A stretch of DNA of 64,000 bases from Agrobacterium sp. RAC06 (lineage in GTDB: Bacteria > Pseudomonadota > Alphaproteobacteria > Rhizobiales > Rhizobiaceae): the NCBI RefSeq assembly GCF_001713475.1, contig NZ_CP016499.1, positions 2,232,001 to 2,296,000 on the forward strand. The letters are read 5' to 3'. The translations under genes and the position numbers were made by a program. The notes under the pieces are model-generated. The model was not told the origin of the DNA. It did no database searches and worked only from the letters and a program-made list of their open reading frames with translations. Shown here piece by piece: positions 28,388 to 37,159 of the stretch; position 1 is the stretch's first letter, and every line of letters starts with the position of its first letter.

Positions 28388-29110
28388 TCAATGAGACCGC
28401 AGCCACTCCGCAAGTTCGGCCTCGGCGCGCTCGAGGGCGCTGTAGTTCAACAGCTTGCGCAGAAGCGCGACCGTCACCGCTCGTGCTCGAAGGTTGAAGC
28501 GCCCCTCGTCGCTGTCCTCGACCGACATCTGGTAAACACCGAGCTTTTCGTAAAGCTGCTGCAGACGGTTCTGGACGCTGCGGATCGACAGGCCCCGGCG
28601 CCGAGCGATCGTGCGGTCAGTGAGGCCGAGCGCGATATCCACCAGGATTTCGTATTCGCTGTCGCTGAAGCCTCGCACCTGACCGAGGCTCTTCTGCTGC
28701 ATGCCGCGAACCTCGCGGTCGATGACGCATTGCGCCTCGACGAAGATGCTGCGAAGCGCGAGTTTCAGGCGCTCGTCGGAGGCTGATTTGAGCACGTAGC
28801 CGTAAGCTGCCCCATCCGGCACGATGCGGGAGACGCCACGCACATAGGCCTCGTCGGAATAGTTCGACCAGAAGAGAATGCGGGTATCAGGGCGCTCCTT
28901 CCAGATGGTGCGCGCCGCCTCAATGCCGTTGCGGGCGTTCATCTGCAGGTCCATGACGACATGGGCGGACTTGTGGTCGCGGGCAAGGCGCTCGCCTTCG
29001 GCCCCATTTCCGGCTTCGATGACCTTGTCGCATTCGGGAAGAGCGGCACAGACGGCCTCCAGCAAATACGACCGATGCAGCGGATCGTCTTCGACGATGA
29101 GAACCTTCAC
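28388..29110 (-). CDS. NarL/FixJ-type response regulator
   Basis: The 240-residue protein has a receiver domain (about 1-125) with acidic pair Asp8/Asp9, phospho-acceptor Asp54 in VVMDLQM and the lysine in YVLKSAS. The switch position carries Ser (FWSNY). The LuxR-type HTH (about 148-215) contains GFSDSEYEILVDIALGLTDR and SIRSVQNRLQQLYEKLGV. Its start overlaps the stop of the histidine-kinase gene (29107-29110), so the two form a coupled pair. The divergent sugar ABC operon is the obvious target. Confidence 0.9.
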   Translation of the reverse strand: MKVLIVEDDPLHRSYLLEAVCAALPECDKVIEAGNGAEGERLARDHKSAHVVMDLQMNARNGIEAARTIWKERPDTRILFWSNYSDEAYVRGVSRIVPDGAAYGYVLKSASDERLKLALRSIFVEAQCVIDREVRGMQQKSLGQVRGFSDSEYEILVDIALGLTDRTIARRRGLSIRSVQNRLQQLYEKLGVYQMSVEDSDEGRFNLRARAVTVALLRKLLNYSALERAEAELAEWLRSH

Positions 29111-30351
29111 TTGATGTCCTCCAGCAATCCTGCCTTGGCAAGGGTAAGCGGCATCTGCACGCGCATTACCGTCCCTCGTCCCTCGCGCGTCGTCCCCAGT
29201 GTCAGCTTGGCGGAAATGAGCCGCGCCCGCGTCACCATATTGTCGATGCCGCCACCGGCGCTGCGGTCCGAGCGGGAAAGACCCTCCCCGTCATCGGACA
29301 CCTCGATCGTCAGGGCATGTGCCGTACTCTTCAACTTCAGCTCCAGCACATTTGCCTGCGCATGGCGCACGGCGTTGTTGATGGCTTCCTGCGCAATCCG
29401 GAACAGGGCGATGCGGACAGACTGGTCGATGGTGTCGATCAGACCGTCCGTGTCGTCGCTGAGGCTCCAGGCAAGCTGCGAGCCGTGGTCGCGCACGGCG
29501 CGGTCGAGATGGTTCTCGATGGCGTGGGCAAAGCCGAAGAGCTGCAGGACGGAGGGCTTGGCCTCCTCGATGATTTCGCGGAGGTCCTGCATGCAATGCT
29601 GAAGGCCGCGTCCGACCGGCTCCAGCGCCTCGCCTTTCACGTCTCCTTCCTGCATGAGCCGATCGATGCGCCGCGACAGGCGGGTGAGGTCGGCGAGCGT
29701 CTGATCGTGCAGATCCATGCCGATGCGCTGCCGCTCGCGTTCCAGTGCTTCCGTCAGGCTCAAAGCCCCGGCCCGCAGCCCCTCCTCGCGGGCGCGTGCC
29801 TCGGCCTCGACGATCGCCGATTGTTTGGCCTGTTCGGCGGCTCTCAAGGCAAAGAAGTAGGGCGCGAGTAGGTCGGCGATGGACTGGGCATTGGCCACGT
29901 CCTGCTCGGTGTAGAAACCGACCGCATGCGACGAGCAACTGAGCGCGCCGATAACCTCACCGCGCACCTTGAGCGGTACATGGAGACGGCTGCGCAAATT
30001 GTGCTCGAAGATCGGGCGCGTGAAGGGCGTGTCGACGTGGTAGCGCGTTTCCTGCTGCGCATCATCCGTCAAAAGGAAGTCGATTTCGCCCCAGAGCAGG
30101 GTGCGGATCGGGCTGCTCGCGACCGGTGCGGGCGTGGTCTGACCCCAGAAGGTATCCAGGCCGGTCTCGTAAGCCGTGTGGTAGAGGCCGTTGACCATGG
30201 TGATGCAGACATCGAGGTGGTCATGCGGCACGATATGCGATACTTCGACGCCCACGGCCTTGATGGCCGAGCGGAAATCGAGCTGCCCGGCCAGGAGCCT
30301 GGATATGCCGAGATAGTGATCGAGCAGCGCTGACGGCGCGATCTTGAGCAT
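29107..30351 (-). CDS. Soluble GAF sensor histidine kinase (HisKA_3 type)
   Basis: The 414-residue protein has a GAF domain (about 15-170), a linker coiled coil, and a HisKA_3 dimerisation domain with phospho-acceptor His215 in RIGMDLHDQTLADL. The ATPase domain has N-box NNAVRHA, DDGEG and GGGIDNM. No membrane helix or signal peptide is visible, so the signal is cytoplasmic. It is divergent from the sugar importer operon and overlaps the response-regulator gene by 4 nt. The signal could be the imported sugar or a metabolite of it (inference). Confidence 0.9.
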   Translation of the reverse strand: MLKIAPSALLDHYLGISRLLAGQLDFRSAIKAVGVEVSHIVPHDHLDVCITMVNGLYHTAYETGLDTFWGQTTPAPVASSPIRTLLWGEIDFLLTDDAQQETRYHVDTPFTRPIFEHNLRSRLHVPLKVRGEVIGALSCSSHAVGFYTEQDVANAQSIADLLAPYFFALRAAEQAKQSAIVEAEARAREEGLRAGALSLTEALERERQRIGMDLHDQTLADLTRLSRRIDRLMQEGDVKGEALEPVGRGLQHCMQDLREIIEEAKPSVLQLFGFAHAIENHLDRAVRDHGSQLAWSLSDDTDGLIDTIDQSVRIALFRIAQEAINNAVRHAQANVLELKLKSTAHALTIEVSDDGEGLSRSDRSAGGGIDNMVTRARLISAKLTLGTTREGRGTVMRVQMPLTLAKAGLLEDIK

Positions 30352-30416
30352 GATGTCCTCCCCGCGACCACTCCCACGGCCGCATCTCCTTCATAACACA
30401 TCTCGACAGGGTGGTC

Positions 30417-30457
30417 GTCCTGCGGGATCCCGCAGGACTTTGCGCAATTCCCGCAAA
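30417..30457. promoter_or_regulatory. Perfect 22-bp palindrome plus a second dyad between two-component genes and sugar ABC operon
   Basis: Bases 30417-30438 are a perfect palindrome made of two abutting 11-bp arms (GTCCTGCGGGA and its complement). A second dyad follows at once: TTTGCG (30439-30444) and CGCAAA (30452-30457). GTCCTGC recurs at about 30459. This is a strong candidate operator for the LuxR-type response regulator encoded just upstream on the minus strand. Confidence 0.65.
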
Positions 30458-30609
30458 CGTCCTGCCGTCCCGAACCTGTACAGGCGTCGCCATTGCCTCC
30501 ATCCTGATCCTGCCGAGAAGAGGAACTCGGCGGGGAATTCAGACCGGGACACGCCCGGCTGTTTGGAGGAAACCGGTGCCAAGAGCGCCGGACAACAGGG
30601 AGTGAGATC

Positions 30610-31626
30610 ATGAAGACCAGCAGAACCCTTCTGGCGAGCGCGGCACTGTGCCTTATCGCCACATCCATGCCCGCAATGGCCGATACATCGGCCAAGAAGA
30701 TTGCCCTTTCGAACAACTATGCCGGCAATTCCTGGCGTCAGGCCATGTTGACCAGCTGGGAAAAGGTGACCGGCGAGGCCGTGAAGGCCGGACAGGTCGC
30801 AGCCGCCGACGCCTTCACCACCGCAGAAAACCAGGCGACCGAACAGGCAGCCCAGATCCAGAACATGATCCTGCAGGGCTATGATGCCATCGTCATCAAC
30901 GCCGCTTCGCCGACTGCACTCAACGGCGCCGTCAAGGAAGCCTGTGACGCCGGCATCACCGTCGTCTCCTTCGACGGGATCGTGACTGAACCCTGCGCCT
31001 GGCGCATCGCCGTCGACTTCAAGGAAATGGGTCGCAGCCAGGTCGAGTACCTTTCCGGCAAGCTGCCGCAGGGCGGCAATCTCTTGGAAATCCGCGGCCT
31101 CGCCGGCGTCTTCGTCGATGACGAAATCTCGGCAGGCATCCATGCCGGTGTCGAGCAGTTCCCGCAGTTCAAGATCGTCGGCTCCGTGCATGGCGACTGG
31201 GCGCAGGACGTCGCGCAGAAGGCCGTCGCAGGCATTCTGCCGAGCCTGCCGGAACTCGTCGGCGTCGTTACCCAGGGTGGCGATGGTTATGGTGCCGCCC
31301 AGGCGATTGCGGCTGCCAACCGTCCGATGCCCGTCATCGTCATGGGCAACCGCGAGGACGAGCTGAAGTGGTGGAAAGAGCAGAAGGACGCCAACAAGTA
31401 TGAGACCATGTCGGTCTCGATTGCGCCCGGCGTATCCACGCTTGCCTTCTGGGTCGCCCAGCAGATCCTCGACGGCAAGGAGGTGAAGAAGGACCTCGTC
31501 GTCCCCTTCCTGCGCATCGACCAGGACAATCTCGAAGCAAACCTGGCCAATACCCAGGCCGGCGGCGTCGCGAATGTCGAGTATTCGCTCGAAGACGCCC
31601 AGAAGGTCATCGATTCTGCGATGTAA
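30610..31626 (+). CDS. Sugar ABC transporter periplasmic binding protein (ribose-type)
   Basis: The 338-residue type I periplasmic binding protein has a signal peptide (1-24, AMA-DTS). The family fold is marked by KKIALSNNYAGNSWRQAM, QAAQIQNMILQGYDAIVINA, VVSFDGIV and GVVTQGGDGYGAAQAI. It feeds the importer encoded downstream. The substrate is probably a mono- or short-chain sugar or sugar acid, unresolved. The linked SMP-30/gluconolactonase gene points to an aldose oxidised to a lactone. A hairpin follows at 31640-31677. Confidence 0.9.
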   Translation: MKTSRTLLASAALCLIATSMPAMADTSAKKIALSNNYAGNSWRQAMLTSWEKVTGEAVKAGQVAAADAFTTAENQATEQAAQIQNMILQGYDAIVINAASPTALNGAVKEACDAGITVVSFDGIVTEPCAWRIAVDFKEMGRSQVEYLSGKLPQGGNLLEIRGLAGVFVDDEISAGIHAGVEQFPQFKIVGSVHGDWAQDVAQKAVAGILPSLPELVGVVTQGGDGYGAAQAIAAANRPMPVIVMGNREDELKWWKEQKDANKYETMSVSIAPGVSTLAFWVAQQILDGKEVKKDLVVPFLRIDQDNLEANLANTQAGGVANVEYSLEDAQKVIDSAM

Positions 31627-31639
31627 CCGACCGGAACCT

Positions 31640-31677
31640 CCCCGAACCGTCCGGCCTTCGGGCCGGGCGGTGTGGGG
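31640..31677 (+). promoter_or_regulatory. Long intercistronic hairpin with UUCG tetraloop
   Basis: CCGTCCGGCC, loop TTCG and GGCCGGGCGG form a 10-bp stem (one G-T pair). The stem continues through A-T and, after a 2-nt bulge, CCCC/GGGG (31640-31643 with 31674-31677). There is no T-run. It most likely protects the 3' end of the binding-protein mRNA, as is known for other binding-protein operons. Confidence 0.7.
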
Positions 31678-31711
31678 AACCTTTGGCGCGTGAGTGAGAG
31701 AGTTGTGCAGT

Positions 31712-33178
31712 ATGAATGCCATGCTCGATAAGGGCGATGGACGGCCCGTCGTCAGCGTTACCGATGCAAGAGTGAGTTTCGGCGCGGTGAAGGCGCTCGA
31801 CGGCGTCACGCTGGAGATCGGCGCCGGAGAATGTGTCGGCCTGGTCGGCCATAACGGTGCCGGCAAATCCACCATCGTCAACGTCATCAATGGCGGACTC
31901 ACCCCGCATGAGGGCACAATCCGATACGGTCACGGCAGCGGAGGCCACAGCATCAATGCTGCGCGCGACGCCGGCATTCGCTGCGTTTTCCAGGAACTGT
32001 CGCTCTGCCCGAACCTGACGATCGTGGAGAACACCCGCGTCATGCATCGCAGCTTGAAAGGCTGGGGTTGGCGCAAGCGGGGTGCTGCCCTGATCGAGAG
32101 CAAATTGCAGGAAATCTTCCCGGGCCATTCGATCGACTGCCACGAGGCCGTCGGCATGCTCACCATCGCGGAACGCCAGATGGTGGAGATCGCGATCACC
32201 TTCTGCGAGATCGGCGCTCCCGTCCGTCTCGTCATCCTGGACGAGCCGACCTCGTCGTTGGATGCGCGGCTTGCCGAACAACTGCTCGCCTATGTCGAGC
32301 GCTTCGTCCGCGATGGTGGCTCGATCCTTTTCATCTCCCATATTCTTGGCGAGATCCTCTCGGTCTCCAACCGCATCGTCGTGATGAAGGATGGCAGGGT
32401 GGTCAGCCAGAGGCCGGCTGAGGAATTTTCAGAACACGGCCTGATCGAGGCCATGGGCAGCGTGGTGAAGACTCGCGACGCCCGTACGAACCTGCAGAAG
32501 ACGAACACGGCAAGTGTGCTGACCGCCGCGCCGGTGCGCGGGCGCGGCCTCCCCTTCCAGGCCATGAAGGGTGAGATTGTCGGTTTCGCCGGTCTCGGCG
32601 GCCACGGCCAGACGGACATGCTGGTCGGCCTCTTCGAGTCCCGAACCGGCAACTGGCTGCGGGCCAATGACCCCGAAGTCGCCTTCGTCGCCGGCGACCG
32701 TGCGGTCAACGGCACCTTCACGCTGTGGAGCATCTTGAGAAACCTCAGTATCGGCATCCTGCCGGATCTGTCGCGGCTGCAGACCCTGGATTTCGATCGG
32801 GAGGAGACGCTGGGCCAGACGTGGAAGGACCGGATCGGCATCCGTACCCCCGACATGGACAATCCGATCCTGTCGCTTTCGGGCGGAAACCAGCAGAAGG
32901 TTCTGTTCGCCCGGGCGCTCGCCAGCCGCGCGCCCGTGGTTTTAATGGACGACCCGATGCGTGGCGTCGATTTTGGCACCAAGCAGGAGGTCTATGCGAT
33001 CCTGCGCCAGGAGGCGGACGCCGGGCGGACCTTCGTCTGGTACTCGACCGAGATGGACGAGGTCTGCCTCTGCGACCGGGTCTATGTGTTCAACAACGGC
33101 ATGATCGTTGCCGAACTGAAGGGCGAAGAGGTGACGGAAGAGAACATCCTCTCCGCCTCCTTCCAGGAGGCTGCATGA
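31712..33178 (+). CDS. Sugar ABC transporter ATP-binding protein (two-domain)
   Basis: This ribose/xylose-type ATPase has two fused ABC domains. The first is intact: Walker A GHNGAGKST, Walker B LVILDEPTSSLD and ISHI switch. In the second, the P-loop position is degenerate (FAGLGGHGQTDMLVG) and only the signature SLSGGNQQKV and DDPMRGVD remain, a pattern seen in this subfamily. I start at ATG 31712 (MNAMLDKGDG), preceded by GAGAG. A GTG at 31694 is possible. The stop overlaps the next start by 4 nt. Confidence 0.9.
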   Translation: MNAMLDKGDGRPVVSVTDARVSFGAVKALDGVTLEIGAGECVGLVGHNGAGKSTIVNVINGGLTPHEGTIRYGHGSGGHSINAARDAGIRCVFQELSLCPNLTIVENTRVMHRSLKGWGWRKRGAALIESKLQEIFPGHSIDCHEAVGMLTIAERQMVEIAITFCEIGAPVRLVILDEPTSSLDARLAEQLLAYVERFVRDGGSILFISHILGEILSVSNRIVVMKDGRVVSQRPAEEFSEHGLIEAMGSVVKTRDARTNLQKTNTASVLTAAPVRGRGLPFQAMKGEIVGFAGLGGHGQTDMLVGLFESRTGNWLRANDPEVAFVAGDRAVNGTFTLWSILRNLSIGILPDLSRLQTLDFDREETLGQTWKDRIGIRTPDMDNPILSLSGGNQQKVLFARALASRAPVVLMDDPMRGVDFGTKQEVYAILRQEADAGRTFVWYSTEMDEVCLCDRVYVFNNGMIVAELKGEEVTEENILSASFQEAA

Positions 33179-34122
33179 CGAAGTTCTTCTCAGCCGATGG
33201 CCTGCGTCTCGTCATCCCGGCCCTTTCGCTGGTCGGACTGCTCGCCGCGGTCTTCTATCTCCAGCCGCGAGCCATGAGCTATACCGGGCTGAACCTGCTG
33301 TTCAATCTCGCAGTACCGATCGCGCTCGCGACCATTGCGCAGATGCTGATCATGACGGTCAACGACCTTGATCTGTCGATGGGCACCTTCGTCAGCTTCG
33401 TCGCTTGCGTGACGGCGACCTTCCTGCAGTCTTCGCCTCTGCTGGGCGTCCTCATCCTGATGGCAGCGATCGGTGTCTATGCGCTGATCGGCGTCATGAT
33501 CTACCTTAGAGATCTGCCGTCGATCGTCGTGACGCTCGGCATGAGCTTTGTCTGGGGTGGGCTTGCCGTCCTCATCCTGCCGGCGCCCGGTGGCGAGGCG
33601 CCCGGCTGGATCCGGACAATCATGACGGTCAAGCCGCCACTGCTGCCCATGGCCATCGTCGCTAGCATCCTGATCGCCGCCGTCAGCCACTATGTCATCA
33701 TGCGCTCGTCCTTCGGCGTCGTCTTGCGCGGCGTCGGCGGCAATAGCCGCTCGGTTGCCCGGGCCGGATGGTCGATCATCGGCGCACGCGCCGCCGTCTA
33801 TGGTCTTGCCGCCTTCTTTGCCGTACTCGCCGGCATGGCACTCGTGGGACTGACCACCTCAGCGGACGCCAATATCGCGCTGCGCTACACGCTGCTCTCG
33901 ATCGCCGGCGTCATTCTCGGTGGCGGCGAATTCGTCGGCGGGCGCGTTTCGCCGATCGGTGCCGTCATCGGTGCGCTCACACTGACGCTGGCCGGCTCCT
34001 TCCTGTCCTTCCTGCGGATCTCGCCGGACTGGCAGATCGGCGCCCAAGGCGCGATCCTGATCCTCGTGCTGACGCTGCGTCTTGCCCTCAATCGCGCCGA
34101 AGGCCGGAAGGGCAAGTCATGA
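33175..34122 (+). CDS. Sugar ABC transporter permease 1 (BPD_transp_2 family)
   Basis: The 315-residue permease has 8-10 hydrophobic segments. It is of the ribose/branched-chain type, with the family loop NDLDLSMGTFVSFVACVTA and the conserved C-terminal SIAGVILGGGEFVGGRVSPIGAVIGAL. The ATG at 33175 overlaps the ATPase stop, and its own stop overlaps the next permease (34119-34122). It forms a heterodimeric channel with the following gene. Confidence 0.9.
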   Translation: MTKFFSADGLRLVIPALSLVGLLAAVFYLQPRAMSYTGLNLLFNLAVPIALATIAQMLIMTVNDLDLSMGTFVSFVACVTATFLQSSPLLGVLILMAAIGVYALIGVMIYLRDLPSIVVTLGMSFVWGGLAVLILPAPGGEAPGWIRTIMTVKPPLLPMAIVASILIAAVSHYVIMRSSFGVVLRGVGGNSRSVARAGWSIIGARAAVYGLAAFFAVLAGMALVGLTTSADANIALRYTLLSIAGVILGGGEFVGGRVSPIGAVIGALTLTLAGSFLSFLRISPDWQIGAQGAILILVLTLRLALNRAEGRKGKS

Positions 34123-35072
34123 CCCAAGCACTCTCCACGCTCTTCTCCCGGACCTGGATCTGGTCCTTCATTGCTGCGGCCAGCGTCTTCCTCGTCACCA
34201 TCGTCTTCACGGGCGGGGCGAGCACCGTCGGGCTCGCACAGGCCGCCCTCACCTTCGGCGCCTTCTCGGTTCTGGTCGGCCTCGGTCAGATGCTGGTGAT
34301 CACGCTCGGCCCTGGAAATATCGACCTATCGGTTCCCGCCAACATGACACTTGCGGCAACGGTCTCGCTCAAGGTGATGAATGTCGAGAACAGCATGATC
34401 CTGACCGGGCTTGTCGTTGCCATCGGTGTCGGGATCGCGATCGGCATCGGCAACTATGCGCTCATCAAACTGCTCCGCATTCCGCCGATCATCGCGACCC
34501 TGTCGATGAGCTTCATCGTGCAGTCCACGGCGATCTGGACAAACCGGGGCTTGCGCATCAAGCCGCCGAGCTGGCTTGCCGACTTCACCACTTCCTCGAC
34601 GGCTGGCATCCCGAATGTCGCGCTCGTCGCCTTGGTGCTCTCCGCGCTCGTCTGGTACGTGATCAACCGCACCGTCTATGGACGCTCCATCGCCGCGATC
34701 GGCCAGAGCATCCGCGCCGCCCGCATGGCCGGCATCCCCATCGACGGCACGCGGCTTGCGACCTACCTGCTCTGCGCCGTGCTCGCTTCGCTCTGCGGCT
34801 ACCTGCTTGCCAGCTTCTCGGGCGGCGCAGCCCTCAACATGGGCACGGAATATCTCCTGATGTCGATTGCCGTCGTCGTTATCGGCGGCACGGCGGTTGC
34901 CGGCGGCAATTCGAATGTTCCGGGGATATGGGGCGCCTCGCTCTTCATGTTCCTTGTCGTTTCGATGCTGAACACCTACGGCTTTGGCGCAGGCATCCGC
35001 CTCATTCTCACCGGTCTCATCATCATCGCCGTCATCATGCTGCCGACCACGCGCAGCGCCGGCAAAACCTGA
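34119..35072 (+). CDS. Sugar ABC transporter permease 2 (BPD_transp_2 family)
   Basis: The 317-residue permease is paralogous to the preceding one. The family motif appears as PGNIDLSVPANMTLAATVSL, the mid loop as GRSIAAIGQSIRAARMAGI, and the C-terminal part as MSIAVVVIGGTAVAGGNSNVPGIWGASL. The start ATG 34119 lies in a 4-nt overlap with permease 1. Two distinct permease genes in place of one homodimeric RbsC-type gene separates this importer from the ribose system. Confidence 0.9.
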   Translation: MTQALSTLFSRTWIWSFIAAASVFLVTIVFTGGASTVGLAQAALTFGAFSVLVGLGQMLVITLGPGNIDLSVPANMTLAATVSLKVMNVENSMILTGLVVAIGVGIAIGIGNYALIKLLRIPPIIATLSMSFIVQSTAIWTNRGLRIKPPSWLADFTTSSTAGIPNVALVALVLSALVWYVINRTVYGRSIAAIGQSIRAARMAGIPIDGTRLATYLLCAVLASLCGYLLASFSGGAALNMGTEYLLMSIAVVVIGGTAVAGGNSNVPGIWGASLFMFLVVSMLNTYGFGAGIRLILTGLIIIAVIMLPTTRSAGKT

Positions 35073-35092
35073 AGCCCTGCCAGGATCGTCCC

Positions 35093-36004
35093 ATGGAAAA
35101 CCCGCATTACGAGATCCGCGACCCCCGCTTCCGCGACCTGCTCGTGTCCAGCGCCGGCCTGGATGAGCTTTACACCGGCTGCCGATGGGCCGAGGGTCCC
35201 GTCTGGTTCAACGATGGCGGCTATCTGCTGTTCAGCGACATTCCGAACGAACGCGTTCTGCGCTGGATCGAGGGTGCGGGAACCTCTGTCTATCGCTCAC
35301 CGTCGCATTTCATCAACGGCAATACCCGCGACCGCGAGGGACGGCTCGTTTCCTGCGAACACGGCGGGCGCCGTGTCATCCGCACCGAGATCGACGGGAC
35401 GATCACGACGCTTGCGGATCGCTACCAGGGCAAGCGGCTGAATTCCCCCAATGACGTCGTGGTGAAATCAGACGGCAGCGTGTGGTTCAGCGACCCGTCC
35501 TACGGCATTCTCTCTGACTACGAGGGCTACAAGGCCGACGAGGAACAGGCGAGCCGCAACGTCTACCGGCTCGATCCTACCACCGGCGAGCTTGCCGTCA
35601 TGATCGACGACTTCCTGCAGCCGAACGGGCTTTGCTTCTCGCCGGACGAGCGCCTGCTCTACGTCGCGGATTCCGGCGCAAGCCACAAGCCAGACGCCCC
35701 GAGATACATCCGCGTCTTCGATGTCACCGATGGCAAGCGTCTGACGAATGCGCGCGTCTTTGTCCATATCGACAAGGGCATTCCCGACGGCATGCGGACG
35801 GATGTCGACGGAAACCTCTGGTCGAGCGCTGCCGACGGCGTGCATTGCTTCCATCCCGATGGCACGCTGCTCGGCAAGATCCTGGTGCCGCAGGCCGTCG
35901 CCAACCTGACCTTCGGCGGCCCGCGCAAGAACCGCCTGTTCATCACGGCCTCGACATCGCTGTACGCGATCTACACCGCGACACGAGGTGCGCAGACGCC
36001 CTGA
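35093..36004 (+). CDS. SMP-30/gluconolactonase family lactonase
   Basis: The 303-residue six-bladed propeller protein probably hydrolyses a sugar lactone. Expected metal and active-site residues are in GCRWAEGPVWF (Glu), SPNDVVVKSDGSVWFSDPSYG (Asn/Asp), QPNGLCFSPDERLLYVADSG and GIPDGMRTDVDGNLW. It starts 20 nt after permease 2 and is probably the last gene of the sugar importer operon. The imported sugar is therefore likely oxidised to a lactone by a dehydrogenase encoded elsewhere. Confidence 0.9.
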   Translation: MENPHYEIRDPRFRDLLVSSAGLDELYTGCRWAEGPVWFNDGGYLLFSDIPNERVLRWIEGAGTSVYRSPSHFINGNTRDREGRLVSCEHGGRRVIRTEIDGTITTLADRYQGKRLNSPNDVVVKSDGSVWFSDPSYGILSDYEGYKADEEQASRNVYRLDPTTGELAVMIDDFLQPNGLCFSPDERLLYVADSGASHKPDAPRYIRVFDVTDGKRLTNARVFVHIDKGIPDGMRTDVDGNLWSSAADGVHCFHPDGTLLGKILVPQAVANLTFGGPRKNRLFITASTSLYAIYTATRGAQTP

Positions 36005-36030
36005 GTCGCGCCCGACTGCATAAAAAACAG

Positions 36031-36058
36031 GACCGCCCGCTCAGGAGAACGGGCGGTC
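36031..36058 (-). terminator. Terminator between the lactonase and QorB-like genes
   Basis: GACCGCCCG (36031-36039) and CGGGCGGTC (36050-36058) form a 9-bp perfect stem. On the minus strand the stem is followed by six T residues (36022-36027). It suits the minus-strand gene ending at 36142 best, but could also slow plus-strand transcripts. Confidence 0.75.
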
Positions 36059-36141
36059 GCGCGGTCATGCCACGTGTGGGATATGGCACGACCGGACCGG
36101 CCTGGCGGCGACCGATGAGGCGATTACGTGAGGAAGAGCGA

Positions 36142-37041
36142 TCACGCAGTCATGGATTTGAAAGCTTCGGCCTGGCTCTCTACCCAGCTTTCGAAGCTCT
36201 GCGGCTCCGTGCCCGTCAGCGTCTTGAAGTCACCAGTGACGCGAGCCAGACCACCGTTTCCGACCATCGTATCGATAGAGGCAAAGACGCGCGCGACGGG
36301 TTCGGGCAGACCAGCTCCAACCATGCCCTGCACGAGGCCTTCGACCGGAACATCGATCACGGTGATCTCCTTGCCGGCAGAGGCGGAGATGAGGGATGCC
36401 ATTTCGCGATGCGTGTAGGAAGAAGAACCCGTCAGCGTGTAGACGGTCTTTTCCTTGTCTGCGGCGACGAGCGCCGCAGCAATCGCACGACCGATGTCAT
36501 CGCGTGCGATGTGCGCCACCTTGCCGTCACCGGCAGCCGAGTACCAATGGCCCGAGGCAAGGGCGGGGCCTGCGCTCATCATGACGTTTTCGAAATACCA
36601 GTTGTTGCGCAGAATGGTCCAGGCCGGCACCGAGCTTGCCTCGATGGCCGCTTCCGTCCCTTCGTGGTCGGGGGCGAAGAGCAGAGCTGAGTTCACGGGC
36701 TCCGGCATCGAGGTATAAAGCAGATGGCGGACACCGGCCTTTTCTGCTGCGGCAACGGCTGCGCGATGCTGAACGAGACGATGCCCCGGCCGGTCGAGCG
36801 TATCCGTGCTGATGACAAGCACCTTTTCGGCCTCGGCGAATGCGGCCTCCATGGATGCGGCATCATCAAAATCGACCCGGCGCACCAACACGCCCTTCGC
36901 AGCCAGTTCTACCAGCTGCTCCGGCTTGCGGCTGGCAGCGATGATGTCGCCTGCGGCGACGCCCGAGGTCTCAAGGAGATGATGGACGACGCGCTGGCCG
37001 AGCTGGCCCGATGCGCCGGTGACAAGATACTTCGCGGTCAT
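36142..37041 (-). CDS. NmrA/QorB-like NAD(P)H-dependent oxidoreductase
   Basis: The 299-residue atypical short-chain protein has a dinucleotide motif GASGQLGQ (8-15). Its features match NADPH:quinone oxidoreductase 2 (QorB): LYTSMPEPVNS, WTILRNNWYFENVM, GHWYSAAGDGKVAHIARDD and VYTLTGSSSYTHREMA. It is divergent from an HxlR-type regulator, the same arrangement as qor2/qorR in other bacteria. The likely role is quinone or electrophile detoxification. Confidence 0.85.
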   Translation of the reverse strand: MTAKYLVTGASGQLGQRVVHHLLETSGVAAGDIIAASRKPEQLVELAAKGVLVRRVDFDDAASMEAAFAEAEKVLVISTDTLDRPGHRLVQHRAAVAAAEKAGVRHLLYTSMPEPVNSALLFAPDHEGTEAAIEASSVPAWTILRNNWYFENVMMSAGPALASGHWYSAAGDGKVAHIARDDIGRAIAAALVAADKEKTVYTLTGSSSYTHREMASLISASAGKEITVIDVPVEGLVQGMVGAGLPEPVARVFASIDTMVGNGGLARVTGDFKTLTGTEPQSFESWVESQAEAFKSMTA

Positions 37042-37060
37042 GGTTCTCTCATTTTCTGGA

Positions 37061-37132
37061 CCCTAAACTTTAGGGATTGTTTAATTTACAGAGTAGGTCT
37101 ATATTGCAGACTTCATATCTACCGTAAAGTAG
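37061..37132. promoter_or_regulatory. Divergent operator region between QorB-like and HxlR genes
   Basis: CCCTAAA-C-TTTAGGG (37061-37075) is a perfect odd-length palindrome 20 nt from the oxidoreductase start. A second, looser dyad pairs TTTAC (37085-37089) and GTAG (37093-37096) with CTAC (37119-37122) and GTAAA (37124-37128). HxlR-family repressors bind dyads of this kind between divergent genes. Confidence 0.5.
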
Positions 37133-37159
37133 GCAGTTTTTTAGAACCAGGTTCTGAGG

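Noticed and set aside
34082..36004. 640-codon open frame covering a permease and the lactonase
   Set aside because: Only its last 303 codons (from ATG 35093) match the lactonase family. The first half is an out-of-frame reading of permease 2.
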